Assembly (NCBI RefSeq): GCF_020618775.1
Contig: NZ_JAESVB010000005.1
Location: forward strand, 124,001 to 188,000
Length of the DNA: 64,000 bases
Source of the DNA: Acidisoma silvae
GTDB taxonomy: Bacteria; Pseudomonadota; Alphaproteobacteria; Acetobacterales; Acetobacteraceae
Reading direction: 5' to 3'
Of the stretch, positions 1 to 8,499 are shown one piece after another. Position 1 is the stretch's first letter. Each line of letters starts with the position of its first letter. A model generated the notes under the pieces. The model was not told the DNA's origin, did no database searches, and worked only from the letters and a program-made list of their open reading frames with translations. The position numbers were made by a program, and so were the translations under genes.

Positions 1-2
1 TG

Positions 3-1130
3 AATTCATTTCGAATCCTGACTGACGATTTTTATAGGCTTTATCAGGTTTCCGCCAAGCAATTGGCGCTTTTGCCCCCCATGGGCACAGATCTCGATCA
101 TCTGCTTCGTCTGCTGCGCCGGCATCTGACCGGCGTTAACCGCAGCCAGCTGACGCGATTTGCCGCCACGGTTGCGGCAGGCATCGTGCCCTTCATCCTC
201 GGTGCAACCGACGCGCCCAACTTGCTGCGCATGGCCAGCAGTGCCGCGCAGGATGCGCGACAAGCGCATGACGATGTTGGCATTTACTCGTCTACGGAGG
301 ATCGTGATCATCAGCGCCGTTTTGAAATCGTGCGCAGTTTCGCGACGGCGCTCGAACAGAACGAGGGGCTTTATCTGCTCTACCAGCCCCGGGTCGATCT
401 TGCATCCGGGCGGTACTACGCGGCCGAGGCGCTGTTGCGCTGGACCCATGCCGATCTTGGGCCGATCTCACCGGGCGAATTCATCCCGCTGATCGATCCC
501 ACCATGCTGATCCACGCCCTGACGGATTGGGTCATGCAGACGGCGCTGGATCATCTGGCACAGATGCGTCAGCGCTTCGCGGAGTTCATCATCGCGATCA
601 ATGTCTCGGCCCATAACCTGCGCGAGCACGGTTTTATGGCCCGCCTTCTGGCCAATCTCGACAGGCGCGCGCTGCCGCCGCAAGCGATTGAGATTGAAAT
701 CACCGAAGGCACTTTCATCCTCGACGACCGCATCGTGATGGCGACCCTTCATGCGCTGGCCGGCGCCGGGGTTCGCATCGCGATCGACGATTTCGGCACC
801 GGCTATTCGAGTCTGGCCTATCTGGAGAAATTGCCGGCCCATACGGTCAAGCTCGACCAAAGCTTCATTCATGGCATGCGTGAGGATCGCCGCAAGCACG
901 GGCTGGTGCGCTCCACCATCAGCCTATGCCATGAGCTTGGCCATCGCGTCGTCGCGGAAGGCGTGGAAACCATGGATATCGCAGCCCAGTTGCTGGCGGC
1001 CGGCTGCGATGAGGTGCAGGGCTACGGCTTCAGCCGGCCCATCACGAGCGCCGATCTCAAGACATGGCTCGAGCCGCGCTATGGCCTGCCGGACGGTCAC
1101 ACTGCCTTTAAGGCCGTGACCGCCCCGTGA
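3..1130 (+). CDS. EAL-domain c-di-GMP phosphodiesterase with degenerate GGDEF, 5' end cut by window
   Basis: The reading frame is open from the left edge, so the N-terminus is missing. The first visible residues look like the end of a GGDEF domain in which the signature has become T-D-D-F-Y (about 21-35), so cyclase activity is unlikely. The C-terminal EAL domain has the expected catalytic set: EALLRW (around 427-444), the N of INVSAHN, E-x-T-E in EIEITEG, IDDFGTGYSS, the K of VKLDQSF, VAEGVET and QGYGFSRP. Known EAL proteins with this set hydrolyse c-di-GMP to pGpG. I infer an active phosphodiesterase with a dead or GTP-sensing GGDEF. The apparent start at 63 is a TTG inside the domain and not the true start. 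Confidence 0.9.
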   Translation, partial: NSFRILTDDFYRLYQVSAKQLALLPPMGTDLDHLLRLLRRHLTGVNRSQLTRFAATVAAGIVPFILGATDAPNLLRMASSAAQDARQAHDDVGIYSSTEDRDHQRRFEIVRSFATALEQNEGLYLLYQPRVDLASGRYYAAEALLRWTHADLGPISPGEFIPLIDPTMLIHALTDWVMQTALDHLAQMRQRFAEFIIAINVSAHNLREHGFMARLLANLDRRALPPQAIEIEITEGTFILDDRIVMATLHALAGAGVRIAIDDFGTGYSSLAYLEKLPAHTVKLDQSFIHGMREDRRKHGLVRSTISLCHELGHRVVAEGVETMDIAAQLLAAGCDEVQGYGFSRPITSADLKTWLEPRYGLPDGHTAFKAVTAP

Positions 1131-1144
1131 TCGTTGGGAATGCC

Positions 1145-1813
1145 TTAGGCGCCGAGCGGTTGCTGCCAGACTTTCTGCCGCGAGCCGGCCTTGGCGCGCC
1201 GCCCCTTCTGCCCGGATTTCAGCTCCGCCGCCAGCACCGCGCTGCGGTTTAGGACACGGGTCTTTTCGACGTCGCGGGACTGGCTGAATTCAACCGCCAG
1301 CGCCATGACATCGCCGTGCAGCCGCTCCAGCGCCTCGAACAGAAGCTCGAACTGGGCGATATGCTCCAGCAGGAATTCCCGCCGGACGGGCAGATGCCCT
1401 GAGGAATCGACGGGCTGGCCTTGCCGCATCTCATGCAGCTGGCTGATGCTCCACGGCTGGTTGACCAGAAGATCCCGCTCATGCGCCAGGGTCTCGGCAC
1501 GTTCCAGCAGGGTTTCCACCTGTTCCAATTCGCGGGGCAGCTTGCCCAGAAACTCGCCGGCGAGTTCCGCAATATGGTCGCGCTGCACGCTTTCCCGCGC
1601 CCATTTGTCGAATTGCCCGCCCACATAGGGCAGGCTGTGGCCGGAAATGGCGCCGTAGAGCATGGCCCAGGCACTCACCAATTGGTTGGCGGCCATGACA
1701 GTCTGGCCGACAAGGGCGGTGAACGGTAGCGCCGCCGGGCTGATGGCCGTGGTGTCGAGATGAACCACAGGATGATCTTCCTGCTCGCCCATTTCCAGAT
1801 CGATAAAGTCCAT
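1145..1813 (-). CDS. hypothetical protein, mostly helical, unrecognised
   Basis: About 222 aa; no family recognised. It starts acidic (MDFIDLEMGE), has a central predicted helical region rich in Leu/Glu (ELAGEFLGKLPRELEQVETL) and a basic C-terminus (KSGQKGRRAKAGSRQK). No signal peptide. Overall the helices and charge pattern resemble polymer- or granule-associated proteins, but I would not assign that function. An ATG 16 codons upstream (1861) is possible; I prefer 1813 because the acidic segment after it looks like a natural start. It converges with the EAL gene 14 bp away. Confidence 0.6.
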   Translation of the reverse strand: MDFIDLEMGEQEDHPVVHLDTTAISPAALPFTALVGQTVMAANQLVSAWAMLYGAISGHSLPYVGGQFDKWARESVQRDHIAELAGEFLGKLPRELEQVETLLERAETLAHERDLLVNQPWSISQLHEMRQGQPVDSSGHLPVRREFLLEHIAQFELLFEALERLHGDVMALAVEFSQSRDVEKTRVLNRSAVLAAELKSGQKGRRAKAGSRQKVWQQPLGA

Positions 1814-2179
1814 GTGTTTTTTGCCGTGTGCTTTGGCCAGTATAATGCCCGGCAAAGTCACCCGGCGCTTCTACGGGTGACCGCATGGGACTCATACAAC
1901 GAATACTGCGTTACGCTCAGCGCATGGCCCAAAAAGCGGCTCATTACATGGAAAGACATGCATTGTTACAAAGCAGCGTCAAACCATCACGCTGTTTTGA
2001 TGTCGTGACAGTTTGGTTGCAGGCGCCACGGCCGTCGATTGCCGCGTCAACCAAATCGGCTTCAAATTGCGCCTGGCCACCGGCCTTCCGGCGCTTGCCT
2101 GCCTGCCCCGATCCAGCGTATCGAACCCTTGAGACGACGCTGATTATCCCGTTCCAACGGATGCCGGAGACTGTCCTTC
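1814..2179. other. intergenic region without a supported gene
   Basis: Contains a perfect 8-bp inverted repeat GTCACCCG/CGGGTGAC (1857-1864 and 1874-1881) and a TATAAT at 1841-1846 on the plus strand without a convincing -35 box. A 140-codon frame from 1885 has no recognisable protein character and overlaps the lipoprotein gene out of frame, so I do not call it. Confidence 0.5.
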
Positions 2180-2338
2180 ATGCGCTTTGCCGTTCTGGTG
2201 CTTTCCCTTCTCGGCCTGGCAGTCGCCGGTTGCAGTTCGTCCAGCGGCGGTGGCGGCGCACGACCGTCCAAGACCTATATCGTCATGCCGAATGGTCAGG
2301 TCGGTAGCTGCCAGAAGAGCAACGGCGCCAGCTGCTAA
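2180..2338 (+). CDS. small lipoprotein, 52 aa
   Basis: A short gene with ATG at 2180 and TAA at 2336-2338. The product starts MRFAVLVLSLLGLAVAGC, a textbook lipoprotein signal peptide with lipobox A-V-A-G-C. A Ser/Gly-rich linker follows, then a short tail with YIVMPNGQ and two more cysteines (VGSCQ, final SC). Two cysteines in the mature tail could form a disulfide. The function is unknown; I infer an outer- or inner-membrane-anchored envelope protein. The next gene, also a lipoprotein, begins 17 bp downstream on the same strand. Confidence 0.75.
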   Translation: MRFAVLVLSLLGLAVAGCSSSSGGGGARPSKTYIVMPNGQVGSCQKSNGASC

Positions 2339-2354
2339 GCCCGCGCCTCTTTCC

Positions 2355-3026
2355 ATGATCCCAAACGGGCGGCAGGCGCTTCGGCTTCTCGCCGCCCTGC
2401 TCTGTCCGGCTATGATGGCCGGTTGCGCCGATGCGCCGCGTCCGCACGCGGCGTTGCCGGCCCCTGCCGTGGCGGACGGCAGCGTCAGCCTCGTCACCCA
2501 TGGCTGGCACACCGACATCGCCCTGCCGGCGGCGGAAGCTACCGGCAGGCTGGCGGCCTTTCGCGCGGTTTTTCCCGGCGCCCGCACCCTCGTCTTCGGC
2601 TATGGCAAGCGGACCTTCATGATCGCCCCGGCCCATACAATCGGCGAATGGATCATCGGTCCCTTTCCCGGTCCGGCGGCCATCGAGGTCAGCGCCATCA
2701 GCGGCGACGCCGCCGCTGCCTATGGCGCCGCGCATGTGCTGACCTTGCCGCTACCGCCCGGTGGCGCGGAAGGCCTCTCTGATTTTTTATGGGCGGCAAT
2801 CGCCAAAACCCCTGCCGGCGCCCCTGCCTATATCGCCGTCGGCAATTGGCCCGGCAGCCAGTTCTACGATGCGGCCCAGGACTATGGCCTGACCCATACC
2901 TGCAATCGCTGGAGCGCCGAGGCGCTGGCCGCCGGCGGGGTTCCGGTCAGCCCTGCGGGCGTGGTTTTTTCGGGTAGCCTGGACAGTCAGCTGCGCGCGC
3001 TTCTGCGCCGCCCCGCCGCCAGCTGA
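2355..3026 (+). CDS. DUF2459-family lipoprotein
   Basis: 223 aa. The N-terminus has a lipoprotein signal ending A-M-M-A-G-C. The body carries the DUF2459 (TIGR02117) pattern: HGWHTDIALPA near the start of the mature domain, FGYGKRTFMIAP, and a C-terminal GLTHTCNRWSAEAL. The family's biochemical role is unknown; some members are found next to urease genes, but there is no urease here. I chose ATG 2355 because it gives a complete signal peptide; an open frame extends further upstream but overlaps the 52-aa lipoprotein gene. It converges with the Nudix gene, one base separating the two. Confidence 0.85.
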   Translation: MIPNGRQALRLLAALLCPAMMAGCADAPRPHAALPAPAVADGSVSLVTHGWHTDIALPAAEATGRLAAFRAVFPGARTLVFGYGKRTFMIAPAHTIGEWIIGPFPGPAAIEVSAISGDAAAAYGAAHVLTLPLPPGGAEGLSDFLWAAIAKTPAGAPAYIAVGNWPGSQFYDAAQDYGLTHTCNRWSAEALAAGGVPVSPAGVVFSGSLDSQLRALLRRPAAS

Positions 3027-3027
3027 T

Positions 3028-3447
3028 TTATCGCCAGGCGGCGATGATCTCCGCCAGACCGCCCTCTTCCACCAGCGCCGCCGCGTCGTCGCGTGCGAAC
3101 CAGACGCGCTTGCGTTCCGCGCGTTCCCGCCATTTCACGGCTTCTAGCGTCACGCGCAGGGGATAGACGACGACAAAAAACAGCCGCTCCTCGCCGCTCG
3201 GCAGGCGTTTTGAATAGGCATAGGTGCCGATGGCCTTCTTGGCGACCTTGCCTTTGACCCCGGCCTCCTGAAAGGCCTCGATCTCGGCCGCCTCATGCGG
3301 CTTATGGCCGATCATCGGCCAGCCCTTGGGAATCACCCAGCGGCCGCGACCGCGGCTGGTGATCAGCATCACTTCAAGCTCGCCCTTTTCCAGTCGATAG
3401 GGCAGCGCAGCATATTGCGTGTCAGCGGTGCGGTCGGACTTAGCCAT
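3028..3447 (-). CDS. Nudix-family protein with altered Nudix box
   Basis: 139 aa, the usual size of a single Nudix domain. It resembles the alphaproteobacterial DIPP-like group: WVIPKGWPMIGHKPHEAAEIEAF then QEAGVKG, and FFVVYPLRV later. The classic box ends R-E-U-x-E-E-x-G; here that stretch reads I-E-A-F-Q-E-A-G, so the first Glu of the EE metal-binding pair is Gln. Related proteins usually have EAxEEAG. I infer a nucleoside-diphosphate-X hydrolase fold whose activity may be weakened. Single gene, convergent with the DUF2459 gene. Confidence 0.85.
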   Translation of the reverse strand: MAKSDRTADTQYAALPYRLEKGELEVMLITSRGRGRWVIPKGWPMIGHKPHEAAEIEAFQEAGVKGKVAKKAIGTYAYSKRLPSGEERLFFVVVYPLRVTLEAVKWRERAERKRVWFARDDAAALVEEGGLAEIIAAWR

Positions 3448-3777
3448 GCAGTTTTATCAAGCGCTCATTTCCGATTGTCTAGATGTCTCAGGCCAGAATT
3501 CAGCCTCTCGGACTAGGTCTGCCTGTCGGAAATTCAAGCGGAACCAAGTTCTCGAATCCCTAACACAGCAGACTGCCGCCGAACGCCGCCGGACGAGCGT
3601 GACACTTTCATGAGAGCTCTAATATCAAGCGCAGCAGCGACGCCTGCGCGTTTGCGACATCCGCCTTGACCGGATGCCGCCCAAAAGCGGCGTTGGCATC
3701 CGGTCACGCGCCAGAGTCGATCAATTTTATTGCTTTATCAAAACACAATCGACGGCCGAGTCGGACGTGCAGGCCGA
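3448..3777. other. intergenic region, AT-richer, with a strong hairpin
   Basis: About 330 bp with lower GC than its surroundings. No convincing gene on either strand. The only clear structure is the 12-bp inverted repeat at 3667-3706, listed separately. Confidence 0.5.
3667..3706 (-). terminator. hairpin, possible terminator of the small secreted protein gene
   Basis: Perfect 12-bp arms TGACCGGATGCC (3667-3678) and GGCATCCGGTCA (3695-3706), separated by 16 bases that themselves contain GCC/GGC. It lies about 70 bp beyond the stop of the minus-strand gene ending at 3778. There is no T-run after it, so it may be an RNA stabiliser or a repeat rather than a terminator. Confidence 0.45.
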
Positions 3778-4101
3778 TCAGTTGCTTTTGAGGTCTCGCA
3801 GGCAATGCGCCGCGGCAATGGCCGAGTCCCTTGCCGTTCCGGCCTTCACGTCGCCGGAAAAGACCATGCCCGGCACGATGGATTTCAGCAGGGGCGCCAG
3901 ATCCGTGGTCGGCGTCACGCTCGGCGCCGCGCGATCGTAGATCGTTTTCGCCTCGGGCGTCAGCTTGGCGGCGCAAGCCTGGGCGGTGGCGGTGCTGGCA
4001 TGGGCCTGGCCGACGAAGCCGGCCGACAGCAGGCACAGCGCGCCCAGGGCCGGGAGAGCGCGAAGACGGAAGCTCGGAGCCTGGACCATGCGGTATCTCA
4101 T
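3778..4101 (-). CDS. small secreted protein, unknown function
   Basis: 107 aa from ATG 4101, or 103 aa from the ATG at 4089; both keep the signal peptide (basic start, then ALPALGALCLLSAGFVGQAHA). The mature part of roughly 75 residues has two cysteines (QACAAK and AHCLRD) that could pair, plus LTPEAKTIYDRAAPSV and LLKSIVPGMVFSGD. I do not recognise a family. Probably periplasmic. It is the second minus-strand gene after the NCS1 permease, 49 bp downstream of it, and could be cotranscribed. Confidence 0.7.
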   Translation of the reverse strand: MRYRMVQAPSFRLRALPALGALCLLSAGFVGQAHASTATAQACAAKLTPEAKTIYDRAAPSVTPTTDLAPLLKSIVPGMVFSGDVKAGTARDSAIAAAHCLRDLKSN

Positions 4102-4150
4102 CCTCGGTATTGCGGCATGTCTGGCACGCCGACGGTGTTGTCTGACGGTC

Positions 4151-5596
4151 TTATAGGCCCTGCGCGGCTTTTTGGGCAGCCGCCGCCCGTTCGTCCCGAT
4201 CAGGAAAAACGCGCCCCAGCACGGGATAGAGAACACCGGCCAGTATCGCCGCCGTGAGAAAGGACAAATCGACGCCGTGCGCCGCCTGGGACAAAGGGCC
4301 GACGAAGAGCGCGGTGTCGGAAAAGAGCAGACCGGTGACGCTCGCGACCACCCAGGCCAGGACAGCGGCCGGGTTGAAACCGGCGCGAAACCAGTAGCGG
4401 CTGGCCGGCCCATCCGCACCAAACGCCTGCAAGGCGGCCGGCTGAAAGCGGCCACGCTGTTTCAGATAGCCCTGGATATTGATGATGCTCCAGGGCGTCA
4501 CCAAGACCGTCACGATGGAACAGAGTGCCAGAATGGCATTGGCGGCGCTGAAGACGATGAGGCCGAGATAGGCGAGCCCGAATCCGCCGAGGCCGAAGAT
4601 GACACCCACCTGCGGCCGGCTGAGCCGCCACAGGATCGCCTGCAAATCCAGCATGCCGTTATACACGACCATGGCACCATTGGCGGCATTGCCGGCCAGA
4701 CCGATGACCACCACCGGCACGATCAGCACGGGCGGCACGAAGGCCAGCATCTGCGCATTCGGGTTGAACGGGTCATGCACCGCCAGCCCAATGACTTCGC
4801 CGCAGAGACAAGCAAACAGGCAGCCCAGCACCATGCCGCCGAAGGGCCAGAAAAACAGCGGCGCCGCCCGCGTGCGAGCAGGCAGATAGCGCGCGTAATC
4901 GCCCGCGAAGGGCGCGTAGGAAATGGCATTGGCGATAGTGACCGTCACCGCCAACATCAGGCTGGGCCAGTAGCGGCCCAGGACCAGGGGATTGGTCTTG
5001 GGATCGGGAAAGGCTGCGGCATGCGGCAGGCAGAACAGCGCCAGCACCAGCAGGCCGATCAGGCTGGCATAGGAGACGAAGGTCTCGGACGCGACCAGCG
5101 TCGCATGGCCGAAGATGCCCAGGGTTAAAACCAGTGCCGCCGTCAGCAGCAGGGCGACCGTCAAAGCGCCCGTGCCGGTGCCCCAGCCGAACAGCGCGTG
5201 CCCGGCCTGAACCAAAGGCGGCGCGCTGACCCAAAGGATCATCGCGAAAAAACCCAGATCGATGATCTGGGTGATGAAGGAACCGATATAGCGGCCGCGC
5301 AGTCCGAAGAAGGCGACGCTGGTGACGGTGCCGTTGGTGCCGGTTTTGGGGCCCATGAAGGCCATCAGCGCCACGAAGACGGCGCCGATCACCGTGCCGA
5401 TCAGAATGGCCATGACGCTGGAAAGCCAGCCGAGGCCGAACGCCACCGGCAGCGCGCCGATGGCGACCGACCCATAGGTCATCTGGGTGCCGAAGAAGAC
5501 GAAGCCCATTGCGCGCGGGCTGGAATGCCGTTCGGTCTCGGGAATGAAGCCGATGCCGCGCCGCTCGACGCGGCCCCATAGATCCTGCCCAGCCAC
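4151..5596 (-). CDS. NCS1-family nucleobase/cytosine permease
   Basis: 481 aa with about 12 hydrophobic segments. The N-terminus GFIPETERHSSPRAMGF leading into a first membrane segment is typical of NCS1 purine-cytosine permeases (CodB/FCY2 type), proton- or sodium-coupled importers of nucleobases, allantoin or hydantoins in the inner membrane. FAGDYARYLP in the middle is another NCS1 hallmark. No deaminase or hydrolase gene is adjacent, so the substrate is open. It diverges from the ABC operon starting at 5902. Confidence 0.88.
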   Translation of the reverse strand: MAGQDLWGRVERRGIGFIPETERHSSPRAMGFVFFGTQMTYGSVAIGALPVAFGLGWLSSVMAILIGTVIGAVFVALMAFMGPKTGTNGTVTSVAFFGLRGRYIGSFITQIIDLGFFAMILWVSAPPLVQAGHALFGWGTGTGALTVALLLTAALVLTLGIFGHATLVASETFVSYASLIGLLVLALFCLPHAAAFPDPKTNPLVLGRYWPSLMLAVTVTIANAISYAPFAGDYARYLPARTRAAPLFFWPFGGMVLGCLFACLCGEVIGLAVHDPFNPNAQMLAFVPPVLIVPVVVIGLAGNAANGAMVVYNGMLDLQAILWRLSRPQVGVIFGLGGFGLAYLGLIVFSAANAILALCSIVTVLVTPWSIINIQGYLKQRGRFQPAALQAFGADGPASRYWFRAGFNPAAVLAWVVASVTGLLFSDTALFVGPLSQAAHGVDLSFLTAAILAGVLYPVLGRVFPDRDERAAAAQKAAQGL

Positions 5597-5901
5597 CGTC
5601 GCTCGCCTCGCCCGTCATCCCTACCCTACCGGGTCTAGGCCAGACGGAGGGGCGGTGCCAGAGCCAAGCCATACAGATGTCGGAAGCGATCCCAATTGTT
5701 CAAATTTAAAGGAAAAGATAGCGATATCGAAAGCACTCTCTCCGTTGACAGGGCGATTTGAACCTCTCTACAAAGTAATGGTCTGATGATTTCATGGCTG
5801 AGTAGCACAGCAAGCGGCAGATATAAGTCGGTGCTAGCTTTGATCGCGTCACACCAACGACAGAAGCCGCTCGACATGAAGCGGCAGGAGGAACTTCGAC
5901 C
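5597..5901. other. divergent intergenic promoter region, AT-rich core
   Basis: About 305 bp between the NCS1 permease and the ABC operon. The core 5690-5870 is clearly AT-richer. It holds the candidate promoter listed at 5745-5774, a CGATATCG palindrome near 5722, and a small hairpin GCCGCT/AGCGGC (5866-5885) just ahead of a strong ribosome-binding site AGGAGG (5886-5891). Confidence 0.55.
5745..5774 (+). promoter_or_regulatory. candidate sigma-70 promoter of the ABC operon
   Basis: A perfect -35 TTGACA at 5745-5750 is followed after 18 bases by TACAAA (5769-5774), a fair -10. Transcription would start around 5781, giving a roughly 120-base leader to the ATG at 5902. Confidence 0.4.
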
Positions 5902-6858
5902 ATGGCTTTCACATATTATCTTGCCGCTTTCGCCACCGTCGGAATGCTGTTCGGCAGTTCGGCCCTGATGAGCGCGCATGCGCAAAGCAAGCCGACCATC
6001 GTCTTCGTGGCCAACGGCGCCTCGGACTTCTGGAAGGCGGCGCAGGCGGGCGTGAAGAAGGCGCAGAGCGAACTGCCCGACTACAAGCTGGAACTGCAAT
6101 ACCCGGATCAGGCGACCGTCGCCTCGCAGAACGCGCTGATGGACAATCTGGTCAGCGCCGGCGTCAAGGGCATCATCGTCTCGGCGGTGGACCCCAAGAA
6201 CTCGACCGGCGAATTCGACAAGCTTGCCGGCCAGACCGCGCTGTTCACGACGGATAGCGACGCGCCGCAGACCAAGCGCATCGCCTATATCGGTTCGTCG
6301 AACATCCTGGCGGGCGAACAGGCCGCTGAAATCGCCAAGAAGGCGATGCCGAAGGGCGGCAAGTGCATGGGCTTCGTCGGCCTCCTGGGCGCCGATAATG
6401 CGCGTGAGCGCATCCAGGGCTTCAAGCAGGGTCTGGCCGGCACCGGCATCACGCTGGTTGACGTGCGCGGCGACGATATCGATCAGGCGCGCGCGAAATC
6501 CAATGTATCGGACACGCTGGTGGCTGACCCGAACGTCACCTGTCTGGTCGGCTTCTATTCCTACAATACGCCGCAGATCTATGCGGCGCTGAAGGAAGGC
6601 GGCGAGCTTGGTAAGATCACCGTCGTCGGCTTCGACGGTGATCCGGTCACGCTCGGCGGCGTCAAGGAAGGCTCGATCGCGGGCACCGTGGTGCAGCAGC
6701 CTTACGAATGGGCCTATCAGGGCATGAAGATGATTGCGGCCTATCTGAAGGGTGACAAGTCCTCGATCCCGGCGAACGGCCTTGACATCATCCAGACCAA
6801 GATCGTCGACAGCAGCAATGTCGATGCCTATGTCGCCGAACAGAAGGCGATGCAGTAA
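5902..6858 (+). CDS. ribose-type sugar ABC transporter, periplasmic binding protein
   Basis: 318 aa with a signal peptide ending at A-H-A-Q. The mature protein is a type I periplasmic binding fold of the RbsB family: IVFVANGASDFWKAAQAGV at the start, DNLVSAGVKGIIVSAVD, a GFDGD motif and a hinge-region GTVVQQPYEWAYQG. It delivers a sugar to the membrane complex encoded by the next two genes. The ligand is not evident, since no catabolic gene is linked. ATG 5902 is supported by AGGAGG ten bases upstream. Confidence 0.92.
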   Translation: MAFTYYLAAFATVGMLFGSSALMSAHAQSKPTIVFVANGASDFWKAAQAGVKKAQSELPDYKLELQYPDQATVASQNALMDNLVSAGVKGIIVSAVDPKNSTGEFDKLAGQTALFTTDSDAPQTKRIAYIGSSNILAGEQAAEIAKKAMPKGGKCMGFVGLLGADNARERIQGFKQGLAGTGITLVDVRGDDIDQARAKSNVSDTLVADPNVTCLVGFYSYNTPQIYAALKEGGELGKITVVGFDGDPVTLGGVKEGSIAGTVVQQPYEWAYQGMKMIAAYLKGDKSSIPANGLDIIQTKIVDSSNVDAYVAEQKAMQ

Positions 6859-6868
6859 CGACCGCAAT

Positions 6869-6896
6869 GGCGCCGGTGCCACTAGGTGCCGGCGCC
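6869..6896 (+). promoter_or_regulatory. intercistronic hairpin after the binding-protein gene
   Basis: Arms GGCGCCGGTGCC (6869-6880) and GGTGCCGGCGCC (6885-6896) pair over 12 positions (two G-U) with a 4-base loop. Such hairpins after binding-protein cistrons are known, for example in malE-type operons, to protect the upstream message so the binding protein is made in excess. The role here is inferred. Confidence 0.6.
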
Positions 6897-6945
6897 TGAT
6901 CTTGCCTTGTCTTTGACGGCCTTGTCTTTGGCTACAGGAGCAACC

Positions 6946-8499
6946 ATGGCGGCTGACGCCGAAAGCGCCGGACACAGGGCGGAACCGCCCTGGCTGGTCC
7001 TGGCCAATCTCAGTAAATCCTACGGCCCGGTGAATGCGCTCATCGATTTTTCCATGACCGTCGCGCGTGGCGAGGTTATCGGCATCATCGGGGAGAATGG
7101 TGCCGGCAAATCGACCCTGATGAAGATCCTGGGCGGCGTGGTTGCGCCGGACGCCGGAACGCTGACCGTCGACGGCACGCCGCATAGCGGCTTTACGGTC
7201 GCCGACAGCATGGGCGCGGGCATCGCCTTCGTGCATCAGGAACTCAATCTCTTCGACAATCTCGATGTAGCCGCGAATGTGCTGATCGGGCGGGAGAAGC
7301 GGCAGGGTGGATTCCTCAACCTTCTCGACCGCCGCGCCCAGCGGGACGCGGTGGCCCCGCTGCTGCGCCGCGTCGGCGCCAATTTTGCGCCCAATACGCC
7401 GGTCTCGTCTCTGTCCATCGCGCAATGTCAGATGGTCGAAATCGCCAAGGCGCTGTCGGTGGACGCACGGCTCGTTATCCTTGACGAGCCAACGTCAAGC
7501 TTGCCGCTGGCCGAGACCGACAAGCTGCTGGACGTCATCGCCGATCTCAAGCGTTCGGGCATTGCGGTGATTTTCATCACCCATCGCCTGCATGAAATCG
7601 AACGTGCGGCGGACCGCGTGGTGGCGCTGCGCGACGGCAGGCTTGCCGGGCATCTGTCCCGCGCCGAAATCACGCATGATGCCATGGTCAAGCTGATGAT
7701 CGGCCGCGACCTCAAGCTGGATGAGGCGCGCAGCAACCGCCCGGTCGGCGATATCGTGCTGTCGGCGCGCGGCATCCGCACGCCGAGCCGCCCAGCCGCT
7801 CCGGTCGATCTGGACCTGCGCGCCGGCGAAATTCTGGGTCTCGCCGGGCTGGTCGGCGCCGGGCGCACGGAACTGGCCCGCGTCTTCTTCGGCATCGACA
7901 AGCCGCTCGGCGGCAGCCTGTCGCTGCGCGGCCAGCCGCTGCGCCTGAAGACGACGACGGACGCCGTGAAGCAGGGCATTTTCCTGGTGCCGGAGGACCG
8001 CAAGCTCAACGGCGTGCTGCTGGACCTGCCGATATCGGAGAATATCTCCCTCCCCAATCTGCCCGCCCATGCCCGGCGCAGCCTTGTCTCGCGCGCCCTG
8101 GAAAACAGGACGGCGGAGACGCAGCGCAAGAATCTCGCCATCAAGGCAGACCGGCTGGCGACCCCGGCGCGGTCGCTGTCGGGCGGCAATCAGCAGAAGG
8201 TTGTGCTCGCCAAATGGCTGGCCATGACGCCCAGCGTCATGATCTTCGACGAACCCACGCGCGGCATCGATATCGGCGCCAAGGCGGAAATCTACCGCCT
8301 GATGCGCGGCCTCGCGGAACAGGGCGTCGCGATCCTGATGATTTCCAGCGACATGGAGGAGGTCATCGGGGCCTCCGACCGGATCGCGGTCATGCATGAG
8401 GGTGCGATCGCCGGCTATCTCGACCGTCCCGATTTCAGTGAGGAGAACGTGCTTCTCCTCGCTGTCGGCAAGCAGATGAACCATACGGCAGCGGCATGA
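6946..8499 (+). CDS. ribose-type ABC transporter, duplicated ATPase
   Basis: 517 aa, the normal size for RbsA/MglA-type proteins with two nucleotide-binding halves. The first half has Walker A GENGAGKST and a Walker B LVILDEPTSSLP, with a weak signature SLSIAQCQMVEIAKAL. The second half has GLVGAGRTELAR in place of Walker A, a proper LSGGNQQKVVLAKWL signature and IFDEPTRGIDIGAK. This asymmetry is normal for the family. Start at ATG 6946 (CAGGAG upstream) rather than an earlier in-frame codon. Its last four bases overlap the permease start (ATGA). Confidence 0.93.
   Translation: MAADAESAGHRAEPPWLVLANLSKSYGPVNALIDFSMTVARGEVIGIIGENGAGKSTLMKILGGVVAPDAGTLTVDGTPHSGFTVADSMGAGIAFVHQELNLFDNLDVAANVLIGREKRQGGFLNLLDRRAQRDAVAPLLRRVGANFAPNTPVSSLSIAQCQMVEIAKALSVDARLVILDEPTSSLPLAETDKLLDVIADLKRSGIAVIFITHRLHEIERAADRVVALRDGRLAGHLSRAEITHDAMVKLMIGRDLKLDEARSNRPVGDIVLSARGIRTPSRPAAPVDLDLRAGEILGLAGLVGAGRTELARVFFGIDKPLGGSLSLRGQPLRLKTTTDAVKQGIFLVPEDRKLNGVLLDLPISENISLPNLPAHARRSLVSRALENRTAETQRKNLAIKADRLATPARSLSGGNQQKVVLAKWLAMTPSVMIFDEPTRGIDIGAKAEIYRLMRGLAEQGVAILMISSDMEEVIGASDRIAVMHEGAIAGYLDRPDFSEENVLLLAVGKQMNHTAAA

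Noticed and set aside
1885-2307. 140-codon open frame in the gap before the small lipoprotein
   Set aside because: It has no recognisable sequence, odd amino acid content and overlaps the lipoprotein gene out of frame.
3540-3570. TTCTCGAATCCCTA, resembling the T-arm of a tRNA
   Set aside because: No matching acceptor stem, anticodon arm or CCA nearby; no tRNA could be folded.
5635-7425. 596-codon open frame on the minus strand crossing a promoter region and two ABC genes
   Set aside because: It spans an intergenic promoter and two well-supported genes on the other strand; shadow.
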